DNA from: Bacteroidota bacterium
GTDB taxonomy: Bacteria > Bacteroidota > Ignavibacteria > UBA10030 > UBA8401
Assembly: GCA_003456055.1 (NCBI GenBank)
Contig: DMPG01000361.1
Coordinates: 1-8,211, forward strand
Direction of reading: 5' to 3'
Length of the DNA stretch: 8,211 bases
The position numbers and the translations under genes are program-made. Under the pieces are notes generated by a model, which saw only the letters and a program-made list of their open reading frames with translations, was not told where the DNA came from and made no database searches. Positions 1 to 6,500 of the stretch are shown piece after piece; position 1 is the first letter of the stretch; every line of letters begins with the position of its first letter.

Positions 1-1
1 G

Positions 2-367
2 ACCGAAGCAATGCAAAGCGAAATTGTCACTGCAGAAAAAACATCACAACTACAATTCGGAAATATCGAAATCGACAGGGAGCGAAGAAAAGTTCAGCTT
101 AAAGGAAAACGACTTGAGCTGACTGCCAAAGAATTCGATCTACTGCTGCTTTTTGCTGCACATCCGGGAAAAACATACACACGCGAACAGTTGTTAGAAC
201 TTGTTTGGGGATATCAATTTAACGGATACGATCACACTGTGAACTCACATATCAATCGGTTGCGCTCAAAAATTGAAGAAGATATGTCGAAGCCGAAATA
301 TATTCTTACGGCATGGGGAGTCGGGTATCGTTTTGCAGAGTTGGAAGAGATTGAATCGCAGAGCTAA
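2..367 (+). CDS. OmpR/PhoB-family response regulator, C-terminal part (5' truncated by window edge)
   Basis: This is the DNA-binding half of a two-component response regulator. The reading frame stays open to the left edge (codons ACC GAA GCA precede the first ATG at 11), so that ATG is probably internal and the receiver domain lies outside the window. After a linker, a complete winged-helix domain follows: a short beta sheet (FGNIEIDRERRKVQL), the LTAKEFDLLLLF helix, the REQLLELVWG segment, the recognition-helix region DHTVNSHINRLRSKIE, and the C-terminal hairpin ending WGVGYRF. All are hallmarks of the OmpR/PhoB class, which binds tandem direct repeats near promoters. The histidine kinase gene follows after 57 nt in the same direction and is the likely partner. 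The phosphoacceptor Asp cannot be seen, and the specific regulon name cannot be assigned. Confidence 0.93.
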   Translation, partial: TEAMQSEIVTAEKTSQLQFGNIEIDRERRKVQLKGKRLELTAKEFDLLLLFAAHPGKTYTREQLLELVWGYQFNGYDHTVNSHINRLRSKIEEDMSKPKYILTAWGVGYRFAELEEIESQS

Positions 368-385
368 CTTCAAAAGTAATTTTGT

Positions 386-416
386 TTCACACAAAGACGC
401 AACGAACACAGATTTT
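386..416. repeat. Fragment resembling a dispersed intergenic repeat
   Basis: The short gap between the response regulator and kinase genes contains CAAAGACGC (392-400) followed by AACGAACACAGATTTT. The 9-mer CAAAGACGC recurs in the hairpin repeat between aguB and aguA (6505-6513). The style matches CGCAAAGACGC and ACACAGATT-type repeats common between genes in many environmental bacterial genomes (from general knowledge). It lies just upstream of the kinase start codon, where no Shine-Dalgarno sequence is visible. The match is short, so chance is possible. Confidence 0.3.
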
Positions 417-424
417 AATTCCTA

Positions 425-1906
425 ATGAAAAAATTCTTTCGATCGCTCTACTGGAAAATATCAGCAACGTTTCTTGCGCTGCTGCTCATTCTTTCCACTG
501 TGTATATTTACATTATAGCGTTTTCGGCAGAAATGTATTTCCAGGAAGCAAATCAGCGATTAAGCATTCCCATTGCACAACGGCTGATTCAACATTATCA
601 ACCGGTAGTAAATCATCAGCTCGATTCATCCCGCTTGGAAGAGATCTATACGATTCAAAAACTGTTCAATCCCAGCATTGAAGTATATGTGCTCGATACA
701 ACAGGGAAAGTCCTTTCGCATTGTCCGTCCAATACAAAAGTCTGCCGGATGTTTGTTGAAATTCATCCTGTAAAAAAATTCGTTATGGAAAAATATCCTT
801 CATTTCTCATGGGAGATGATCCGAAATATGAGATGACGGAAAAAACATTCTCTGCAGCAGAAATAAGGGATGGAAAGAAATTAATCGGATATTTATACGT
901 TATTCTTGGCAGCGAAGAGTTCGATAATAATTTTAAGATGCTTGCAGGAAGTTATATTCTCCGCATCGGCACTCGTTCAATGTCGATTACATTGATTGCC
1001 GCGGCAATTATTGGATTGGTAGCACTATTATTTATCACAAAAAATTTACGGACAATCGTGCGAACCGTAAAAGAATTTCAGAATGGAAACCGCGATGCAC
1101 GAATTCAGTTCTCATCCACCGGAGAATTGAATGAGCTGGCAACATCGTTCAACGAAATGGCGGACACCATTGTAAGGAATCTGGACGAATTAAAAACGAT
1201 GGACAATCTTCGACGTGAACTTGTTGCCAACGTTTCCCATGACCTGCGGACGCCGCTTGCGACAATCCATGGCTATATAGAAACATTATTGATAAAAGCA
1301 GATACCCTGGGAATAGAAGAACGCGAAAAATATTTGAAAACTGTTCTTTCCAGCACCGATCGATTGAGTACATTGGTAGAAGAATTATTCGAGCTTTCCA
1401 AGCTTGAAGCTAAACAGATAAAACCAAACCCCGAACCTTTTTCCATTTCAGAACTTGTGCAGGACATAGGTCAGAAATACCTTATTATCGCTGGGAAAAA
1501 AGAGATTCGATTTCACTGTATTCTTCCGCACGACCTTCCATTGGTTATTGCAGATATTGCGCTTGTTGACCGCGTCATTCAAAATCTGACTGATAACGCA
1601 ATCAAATTCACTCCGCAAGGAGGAGTTGTAACAATAGAGGTTCGACGAAACTTAACCAGCGTTGAGGTTGCGGTTGCCGATACTGGTGAAGGAATTTTTG
1701 AAAAAGATATTCCGCATATTTTTGACCGCTACAACAAAGGAAGCCAAAAGAATATTTTTCAGGGCGACGGAGCAGGATTAGGTTTAGCAATTGTAAAGAA
1801 GATTTTGGACATCCATCATTTATCTATTTCCGTTTCCAGTAAAAAAAATGAGGGAACGGCATTTTCCTTCACATTACCCGTATATCATCCATTGTTTGAG
1901 CAATAA
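425..1906 (+). CDS. Membrane-bound sensor histidine kinase (HAMP-HisKA-HATPase)
   Basis: This 493-residue inner-membrane kinase presumably autophosphorylates and passes phosphate to the regulator encoded just upstream. A transmembrane helix lies at about residues 12-34, then a periplasmic sensor domain (about 35-183), a second helix (about 185-205) and a HAMP linker (about 205-257). The HisKA domain has the H-box VSHDLRTPL with phosphoacceptor His272. The ATPase domain shows an N-box (QNLTDNAIKF, Asn387/Asn391), G1 (DTGEG, 419-423), F-box (IFDRY) and G2 (GDGAGLGLAI, 447 on), so it should be active. The sensor domain has a PAS/CACHE-like strand pattern (PSIEVYVLDTTGKVLSH) and two cysteines, Cys100 and Cys107. 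The ATG at 425 gives a natural membrane-anchor N-terminus, although no Shine-Dalgarno is evident. The ligand is unknown; the genes downstream hint at metal, haem or nitrogen-oxide stress. Confidence 0.95.
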   Translation: MKKFFRSLYWKISATFLALLLILSTVYIYIIAFSAEMYFQEANQRLSIPIAQRLIQHYQPVVNHQLDSSRLEEIYTIQKLFNPSIEVYVLDTTGKVLSHCPSNTKVCRMFVEIHPVKKFVMEKYPSFLMGDDPKYEMTEKTFSAAEIRDGKKLIGYLYVILGSEEFDNNFKMLAGSYILRIGTRSMSITLIAAAIIGLVALLFITKNLRTIVRTVKEFQNGNRDARIQFSSTGELNELATSFNEMADTIVRNLDELKTMDNLRRELVANVSHDLRTPLATIHGYIETLLIKADTLGIEEREKYLKTVLSSTDRLSTLVEELFELSKLEAKQIKPNPEPFSISELVQDIGQKYLIIAGKKEIRFHCILPHDLPLVIADIALVDRVIQNLTDNAIKFTPQGGVVTIEVRRNLTSVEVAVADTGEGIFEKDIPHIFDRYNKGSQKNIFQGDGAGLGLAIVKKILDIHHLSISVSSKKNEGTAFSFTLPVYHPLFEQ

Positions 1907-1920
1907 TCATTTTATCTACC

Positions 1921-1953
1921 CGTGATAATTTCGTGATAGGTTGAAGGTATATT
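1921..1953 (+). promoter_or_regulatory. PhoB-box-like direct repeat with adjacent -10-like element
   Basis: CGTGATA occurs at 1921-1927 and again at 1932-1938: two exact 7-mers separated by 4 bp, an 11-bp period. This is the architecture bound head-to-tail by OmpR/PhoB-family regulators. A TATATT hexamer at 1948-1953 begins nine bases after the second repeat. In PhoB-activated promoters of enterobacteria the box stands in for the -35 element at about this distance. It lies between the kinase gene and the P460-like gene, so it is a good candidate site for the regulator encoded at the left edge. No third copy in register is convincing. A second possible -10 (TATACT, 1972-1977) is less well placed. 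Binding is inferred. Confidence 0.5.
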
Positions 1954-2006
1954 GATTCATTATTATTTACCTATACTATCTATTAACCATCATAAAGGAA
2001 GAATTC

Positions 2007-2525
2007 ATGAAGCAGATATTGTTCATAGTAACAATGTGTTTGTTTGCTTTTGGGTGTAAAAAAGAAGATTCGCCAGTTTCATCCACCACACCCGGGCAAT
2101 CCACAACAACGGAAAATGCTTTGTATATGCTCGGAAAAAGTTCGGCAGGATTTCTCTTCTATAAGAACTCTGCAGATACAATTGCCAAAGGGGGAAATTC
2201 CGGACACTCCGATACAAAACTCCGCACACGATATAATACAATCGCAGCAAAATATTTAGATGGCACCGGTAAGGTGAAAGCGGGAACAGTCTTTCCGGAT
2301 TCTTCGCTGATTGTTAAAGAACTATTTACCAATAATGCATTGACAACGTATGTGTTTCTTTTTAAGAAGAGCGGAGATAAAAATGCGGATGCCAACGGCT
2401 GGGTGTGGGCAGAAACATCACCGTCCGGCTCAACGTTGTATGCGGCGAGCAACAAAGGAGCAGGCTGCATTGGCTGTCACGGCGTTGGAATTGATTATAC
2501 CCGTATGAATGATGCACACCCTTAA
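2007..2525 (+). CDS. Cytochrome P460-like c-type haem lipoprotein
   Basis: This is a 172-residue exported protein. The N-terminus is a short hydrophobic signal followed by AFGC, giving a probable lipidated Cys17, then a Ser/Thr-rich tether (about 20-36). The C-terminal part has the single haem c motif CIGCH (Cys154, Cys157, His158) close to the end. The order FPDSSLIVKEL (about 96-106), a strand TYVFLFKK, then GWVWAETSPSG and the late CxxCH matches the cytochrome P460 / cytochrome c'-beta fold. Known members bind or oxidise small nitrogen species such as hydroxylamine and NO. Lys104 in the VKEL segment is a candidate for the haem-cross-linking lysine. The start is supported by AAAGGAAG at 1994-2001. 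The gene lies 100 bp after the kinase, behind the direct repeat. Family assignment is by motif order only, and substrate is unknown. Confidence 0.78.
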   Translation: MKQILFIVTMCLFAFGCKKEDSPVSSTTPGQSTTTENALYMLGKSSAGFLFYKNSADTIAKGGNSGHSDTKLRTRYNTIAAKYLDGTGKVKAGTVFPDSSLIVKELFTNNALTTYVFLFKKSGDKNADANGWVWAETSPSGSTLYAASNKGAGCIGCHGVGIDYTRMNDAHP

Positions 2526-2584
2526 AAATAATGGCTTTCATTCAAAGAGTTGTAAACTTTAAATTCATCGATATTACTAATCAT

Positions 2585-2591
2585 AAAAGGA
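2585..2591 (+). promoter_or_regulatory. Ribosome binding site that fixes the start of the Cys/His/Met repeat protein
   Basis: AAAAGGA ends eight bases before the ATG at 2600, and the protein that begins there opens with a clean signal peptide. The in-frame ATG at 2531 has no such site. It would add 23 residues that hide the signal sequence, so 2600 is preferred. Confidence 0.7.
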
Positions 2592-2599
2592 TCATTCAT

Positions 2600-3022
2600 A
2601 TGCGCAATACAATTCTATTGCTGTACAGTTTCATTCTTTGTTTCGGAATTCTTACCGCCCAGGATATGGGAAAAACCAGTGAGATGGAGAAAAAGGATGA
2701 AATGAAAAAGGGAGAAATGAAACAGGATGGTATGAACAATGAAATGGTCTGTCCGCATTGTAGCAAGGATAAAAAATGCGACATGCATGTAAAAGAAGAT
2801 ATGAAGAATCACAAAATGGGAATGAAAAAAGAAAAAGAAATGGCTTGCCCGCATTGCACCAAGGATAAAAAATGCGACATGCATGTAAAAGAAGATATGA
2901 AGAATCACAAAATGGGAATGAAGAAAGAAAAAGAAATGGCATGCCCGCATTGCACCAAAGATAAAAAATGCGACATGCATGCAAACAAGGATATGAACAA
3001 AGTAGATAGCCCAAAGAAATAG
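2600..3022 (+). CDS. Exported Cys/His/Met-rich tandem-repeat protein, probable metal binder
   Basis: This 140-residue protein has a signal peptide (residues 1 to about 20, MRNTILLLYSFILCFGILTA), so it is probably periplasmic or extracellular. A Lys/Glu/Met-rich segment follows. Then come three units starting at Glu48, Glu80 and Glu112: two full 32-residue copies and a third that diverges after its first half. Each unit carries C-P-H-C, five residues, then C-D-M-H. The full units also have NHKMGM. The mature part has 9 Cys, 8 His and 18 Met among about 119 residues, typical of soft-metal (Cu, Ag, Zn, Ni) binding sequences. I do not recognise a named family. The gene starts 74 nt after the P460-like gene and precedes a terminator, so the two are probably co-transcribed. 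A metal-buffering, sensing or delivery role is inference. Confidence 0.85.
   Translation: MRNTILLLYSFILCFGILTAQDMGKTSEMEKKDEMKKGEMKQDGMNNEMVCPHCSKDKKCDMHVKEDMKNHKMGMKKEKEMACPHCTKDKKCDMHVKEDMKNHKMGMKKEKEMACPHCTKDKKCDMHANKDMNKVDSPKK
2741..2995 (+). repeat. 96-bp in-frame tandem repeat (2 full copies plus a partial third)
   Basis: Copies start at 2741, 2837 and 2933. Copies 1 and 2 differ at about six of 96 bases, mostly in the first quarter. Copy 3 matches for about its first 50 bases and then diverges (GCAAACAAGG in place of GTAAAAGAAG). Near identity at DNA level, including synonymous positions, points to recent duplication or ongoing homogenisation. The period is a multiple of three, so copy-number change would keep the frame. 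Confidence 0.95.
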
Positions 3023-3037
3023 ATTGCAATACTCACG

Positions 3038-3069
3038 GCGGTTATCCAACGTTGATAACCGCTTTTTTA
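3038..3069 (+). terminator. Rho-independent terminator after the repeat-protein gene
   Basis: A perfect 9-bp stem, GCGGTTATC (3038-3046) with GATAACCGC (3054-3062), encloses a 7-base loop and is followed directly by TTTTTT. It sits 15 bases after the stop codon and closes the transcript carrying the P460-like and repeat-protein genes. Confidence 0.93.
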
Positions 3070-3162
3070 TCTTCAAATCCATTTCAAATGAGTCTCGCAA
3101 AGAAAATTTGGACTCGGTAAAATTGGGTCGTCTAAAACCAAGCCTTGCTCCGACAATACATT

Positions 3163-3204
3163 TGACTCATTCAAATAAAACAAATTGATGAATTCGATGA
3201 GTCA
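3163..3204. promoter_or_regulatory. Inverted repeat TGACTCAT / ATGAGTCA, possible operator
   Basis: Perfect 8-bp arms lie at 3163-3170 and 3197-3204, with 26 bp between them and scattered further matches on the inner flanks. The right arm falls between the -35-like and -10-like elements of the next gene. A further ATGAGTC occurs at 3089-3095. The geometry would suit a regulator binding two half-sites or a long hairpin; no protein is identified. Confidence 0.35.
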
Positions 3205-3215
3205 TACACTATAAT
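3185..3215 (+). promoter_or_regulatory. Promoter-like sequence for the outer-membrane protein gene
   Basis: TTGATG (3185-3190) and a consensus TATAAT (3210-3215) are separated by 19 bp, slightly longer than optimal. Transcription from here would give a leader of only about 10 bases before the ATG at 3233. It follows the upstream terminator, consistent with an independent transcript. The promoter consensus of this phylum may differ, so this is tentative. Confidence 0.4.
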
Positions 3216-3232
3216 CTAAATCACAAAGAAAA

Positions 3233-4144
3233 ATGTATACACAAATTCTATTGTTCATTCTTCTTTTACTCTCTTTTATTTCACAGCAAACATATACTCA
3301 GGGATGCAGTGACGCGGGATTTTGTACCCTTCATAGCCTTACACCACAGAACAATGATCCCTTTGAAGACAACAATAATCGCTTTGCAGTCGGTATTTCG
3401 AATGGCAGGGCGGATAACTCAATTACTGTGTATAGTGGATATGTAGAATATGGCAGAATTATTAATGCTGCTATTCGTAGCGATGTTAAATTGTCTTTTA
3501 TTTCTCTGCACGGCACCCGTACGGGAACATCTGGGTTAGCAGATATTTTTTTAAGTTCAGCATACTCGTTTGGGGAAATAAATACTGTTACGGTAGGATT
3601 GAAAATTCCATTGGATGATGGGAATACCAAGATAAATGGATTGAGCCTTCCGATGAATTATCAATCAAGTTTGGGTACACTTGACCTACTTGTCGGCTTC
3701 GGAAGCAAGATCGAAGAGATAGCGATAACAGTTGCCCTTCAACAACCACTTTTGCAGAACAGGAACCAATTTTCTGTTGACAATTATCCGATCGATTCCG
3801 ACTTCAGAAAGTTCACATCAACGAATAACTATAAACGAAAAGGTGATATTCTACTGCGTTTTTCATACCCTATTAGCTTGGACTCCAAAATAATACTTAC
3901 ACCGAGCATCCTGCCAATTTATCATTTTGCAAACGATTCATATACTACTACCGGTGGAATTGATAAAATAATATCCGGTTCAAAGGGAACAACGGTTAAT
4001 ATGAATTTTTATTTGACATATTCTCTCAATTCATCAGATCGCTTAGAAATAAGCTTCGGTTCTCCTTTATACACGCGAACGGTGCGACCCGATGGATTAA
4101 CGCGGAGTTATGTACTAACAATGGAATACCAAATGCTCTTTTAA
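3233..4144 (+). CDS. Exported beta-strand-rich protein, probable outer-membrane barrel, function unknown
   Basis: This is a 303-residue protein with a strong signal peptide (MYTQILLFILLLLSFISQQ, cleavage near residues 22-24). The mature N-terminus begins GCSDAGFCTLHSL, with Cys25 and Cys31; no other cysteine is seen in the rest of the chain. The remainder is a run of alternating polar/hydrophobic strands separated by short Gly/Asn/Asp turns (for example ITVYSGYVEYGRI, LADIFLSSAYSF, INTVTVGLKIPL, GDILLRFSYPI, TVNMNFYLTYSL). The last strand, YVLTMEYQMLF, ends in Phe, the usual outer-membrane insertion signal. This suggests a barrel of roughly a dozen strands. I cannot assign a transport substrate. 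The start has only a weak AAAGAAAA upstream. Its base composition is more AT-rich than the metabolic genes downstream. Confidence 0.8.
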   Translation: MYTQILLFILLLLSFISQQTYTQGCSDAGFCTLHSLTPQNNDPFEDNNNRFAVGISNGRADNSITVYSGYVEYGRIINAAIRSDVKLSFISLHGTRTGTSGLADIFLSSAYSFGEINTVTVGLKIPLDDGNTKINGLSLPMNYQSSLGTLDLLVGFGSKIEEIAITVALQQPLLQNRNQFSVDNYPIDSDFRKFTSTNNYKRKGDILLRFSYPISLDSKIILTPSILPIYHFANDSYTTTGGIDKIISGSKGTTVNMNFYLTYSLNSSDRLEISFGSPLYTRTVRPDGLTRSYVLTMEYQMLF

Positions 4145-4379
4145 TGATCATTCATTATTCTTTGAACTGCTTTTGAAATTCCATTTTTTTCCCTTTCCTT
4201 TCGACCCATTTTACAACAGGAAAATAACTTTTTTATCCCGCTTGCCACTAAAACTCAATGTACGCGTAATACTTTCCGGTTTATCGCATCGGTGCCAAAA
4301 ATCGGGAACAAGCGTATTGCTCTCCTTGTTCAACTTCAAAAATTTCTTTATCTTCTACCATCATTTTTAAGGTGCCTTT
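4145..4379. other. Gene-free interval upstream of fabF
   Basis: I see no convincing gene in these 235 bases. The only sizeable frame (65 codons from a TTG at 4173) is a Phe-rich, low-complexity product of T-rich DNA with no ribosome site. There is a palindrome AATGATCATT at 4143-4152 overlapping the preceding stop codon. A 7-bp dyad, GAACAAG (4306-4312) and CTTGTTC (4325-4331), lies about 50 bases before fabF and could be an operator. No terminator with a T-run is evident after the barrel gene. Confidence 0.5.
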
Positions 4380-5612
4380 ATGCGAAATGTTGTCGTTACA
4401 GGAATGGGACTAATTTCTCCACTCGGTCTTTCTGTTGAAGAGTCATGGAAGAATGCAATTGCAGGAAAATCGGGTGTCGGATACATTACGCGATTTGAAA
4501 AAGAACGGTTTACCACGCACATTGCTGCCGAAGTGAAGGATTTCGATTCGAAAAAATACTTTGATCCTAAAGAGGTGTCTCGATGGGATCTCTGCTTACA
4601 ATACGGAATCGGAGCAGGGGTTGAGGCTGTTGCTGATTCGGGATTAACGATCACTCCGGAGAATGCCGAACGGGTAGGAATCATTATGGGATCAGGTGCA
4701 GGCGGACTGATCGGGATCAGTCATACAGCGCTGAAGTTGGAAGCGGGCGGACAAAAACAAGTTTCTCCTTTTTTTATTCCCTCAGTGATCATCAATATGG
4801 TCTCGGGAATGCTGTCGATCCGTATCGGAGCAAAAGGGTTGAACTACGGTGTTGTCTCTGCATGCGCAACCAGCAATCATGCGATCGGTGATGGTTTTCA
4901 TGCGATCCAGCGCGGAGAAGTTGATGTGATGATCGTCGGCGGGTCAGACGCATCGATCACAGAAATTGGTGTTGCCGGATTCTGTGCCGCGCGTGCATTG
5001 AGCAAACGAAACGATGAACCTATGCGGGCATCTCGTCCGTTCGATAAAGACCGGGATGGTTTTGTTATGGGTGAAGGAGCAGGAGCATTTGTTATTGAAG
5101 AAGAAGAACATGCAAAACAACGCGGTGCAAAAATCTACGGAAGAATCCTCGGTGTTGGAATGACAGCAGATGCATTTCATTTCACTGCACCGCCGGATGA
5201 CGGCGACGGTGCAATGCGTGCAATGAAATTAGCGGTGAAATCTGCCGGATTACAACCGGAAGATATTGATTATGTGAACGCACACGGAACATCAACCGGA
5301 CTTGGCGATGTTGCAGAAACAATAGCAGTGAAACGATTGTTCGGCGATCATTCAAAAAAGATCATGATCAGTTCTACAAAATCCATGCATGGCCATTTGC
5401 TCGGCGCAGCCGGTGCGGTTGAAGCAGTGATGACGGTGCTTGCATTGAAAGAAGGGATCATTCCACCAACGATCAATCTGGAAAATCCTGATCCACAATG
5501 CGATCTTGATTATGTTCCGAATGTTGCACGCACGAAAGAGATCCGGTACGCACTCTCGAACGGATTCGGTTTCGGCGGAACGAATGCAAGTATCTGTTTT
5601 GGAAAGGCATAG
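4380..5612 (+). CDS. fabF: 3-oxoacyl-[acyl-carrier-protein] synthase II (KAS II)
   Basis: FabF condenses malonyl-ACP with acyl-ACP in the elongation step of cytoplasmic type II fatty acid synthesis. The 410-residue length is close to E. coli FabF (413). The thiolase-fold catalytic set is complete: nucleophile Cys162 in VSACATS, His302 in NAHGTSTGLGD, Lys334 in SSTKSMHGHLLGAAGA and His339. The gatekeeper loop GFGFGGTNA has Phe398. The N-terminus RNVVVTGMGLISPLG is the classic start. AAGGTG at 4369-4374 is a good ribosome site five bases before the ATG. Unlike the common arrangement, no acpP gene lies immediately upstream. The aguB gene follows after 12 bases. A KAS I-type or specialised polyketide role is less likely given the length and Cys-His-His set. 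Confidence 0.96.
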   Translation: MRNVVVTGMGLISPLGLSVEESWKNAIAGKSGVGYITRFEKERFTTHIAAEVKDFDSKKYFDPKEVSRWDLCLQYGIGAGVEAVADSGLTITPENAERVGIIMGSGAGGLIGISHTALKLEAGGQKQVSPFFIPSVIINMVSGMLSIRIGAKGLNYGVVSACATSNHAIGDGFHAIQRGEVDVMIVGGSDASITEIGVAGFCAARALSKRNDEPMRASRPFDKDRDGFVMGEGAGAFVIEEEEHAKQRGAKIYGRILGVGMTADAFHFTAPPDDGDGAMRAMKLAVKSAGLQPEDIDYVNAHGTSTGLGDVAETIAVKRLFGDHSKKIMISSTKSMHGHLLGAAGAVEAVMTVLALKEGIIPPTINLENPDPQCDLDYVPNVARTKEIRYALSNGFGFGGTNASICFGKA

Positions 5613-5624
5613 AAAATAAAATTT

Positions 5625-6497
5625 ATGAGTGATAATCGAATCGTTAACGTCGGTCTTGTTCAGACACGCTGCACAAGCGATGCCGCGTTGAACATGGCAA
5701 CGGCTGTGAAGGGAATTAGAGAGGCAGCGGCAAAAGGGGCGAACATTGTCTGCCTGCAGGAATTGTTCACGTCTTTATATTTCTGCGACAAAGAAGATTA
5801 TGCACCTTTCAAACTAGCAGAAGCAATTCCCGGAACATCAACCGACATTCTTCAGCCGATCGCAAAGGAACTTGGAGTTGTCATCATCGCATCGCTGTTT
5901 GAAAAACGAACAGAAGGTTTATATCACAACACTGCTGCGGTGATCGATGCCGACGGATCGTACCTTGGAAAATACCGCAAGATGCACATTCCCGATGATC
6001 CGGCCTACTACGAAAAATTCTATTTCACTCCCGGTGATCTTGGATTCAAATCTTTCACCACTAAATTTGGAAAGCTCGGAGTGCTTATCTGTTGGGATCA
6101 ATGGTATCCCGAAGCGGCACGATTGACAGCGTTGACCGGAGCTGAAATCTTATTCTATCCTACAGCAATCGGCTGGGCAGACGGAGAAGAAGCGTCTGTA
6201 AATAAAAAACAACATGATGCATGGGAAACAATCCAACGTTCACACGCAATTGCCAATGGAATTCCGGTTGTATCCGTAAATCGGGTCGGCCACGAAGGAA
6301 ATCAAACATTCTGGGGCGGTTCGTTCGTTGCAGGAAACCAGGGAGAGATACTCTTCAAAGCTTCTCATGATAAAGAAGAGGTGAATGTTGTTCCGGTCGA
6401 TCTTTCAAAATCCGATGCAACACGTATGCATTGGCCGTTCCTGCGCGACAGACGAATTGATGCATATTCCGATATCACCAAACGATTCATAGATTAA
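5625..6497 (+). CDS. aguB: N-carbamoylputrescine amidohydrolase
   Basis: This 290-residue nitrilase-superfamily enzyme hydrolyses N-carbamoylputrescine to putrescine, CO2 and ammonia in the cytoplasm. The catalytic Glu-Lys-Cys triad is in place: Glu46 in CLQELFTSLYFC, Lys119 in YRKMHIPDDPAYYEKFYFTPGD and Cys156 in LICWDQWYPEAAR. The DQWYPE motif and the HDAWETIQRSHAIANG segment are characteristic of this subfamily rather than of general amidases. Length matches the family (about 290). The agmatine deiminase gene directly downstream supplies its substrate, which strongly supports the call. It starts 12 bases after the fabF stop with no clear Shine-Dalgarno (GGAAAGG at 5601-5607 is rather far), so coupling to fabF translation is possible. 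Confidence 0.95.
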   Translation: MSDNRIVNVGLVQTRCTSDAALNMATAVKGIREAAAKGANIVCLQELFTSLYFCDKEDYAPFKLAEAIPGTSTDILQPIAKELGVVIIASLFEKRTEGLYHNTAAVIDADGSYLGKYRKMHIPDDPAYYEKFYFTPGDLGFKSFTTKFGKLGVLICWDQWYPEAARLTALTGAEILFYPTAIGWADGEEASVNKKQHDAWETIQRSHAIANGIPVVSVNRVGHEGNQTFWGGSFVAGNQGEILFKASHDKEEVNVVPVDLSKSDATRMHWPFLRDRRIDAYSDITKRFID

Positions 6498-6500
6498 TCT

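Noticed and set aside
382..681. 99-codon frame overlapping the kinase N-terminus
   Set aside because: It lies in another frame of the kinase gene and begins in the intergenic repeat, with no coding signature.
2531..2599. Upstream ATG for the Cys/His/Met repeat protein
   Set aside because: It would bury the signal peptide behind 23 residues and has no ribosome site, whereas 2600 has both a site and a clean signal sequence.
2741..2995. CRISPR-like repetition
   Set aside because: The 96-bp repeats are contiguous, in frame and coding, with no spacers.
2615..3100. Minus-strand frame of 161 codons with repeated hydrophobic Phe/His segments
   Set aside because: It is the reverse reading of the Cys/His/Met tandem repeat. 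The repeats and hydrophobicity follow from Lys/Met/Glu codons on the + strand, and there is no ribosome site or family resemblance. It also runs through the terminator.
4173..4370. 65-codon frame from TTG upstream of fabF
   Set aside because: It has a TTG start, no ribosome site and a Phe-rich composition driven by T-rich DNA. It overlaps the fabF ribosome binding site region.
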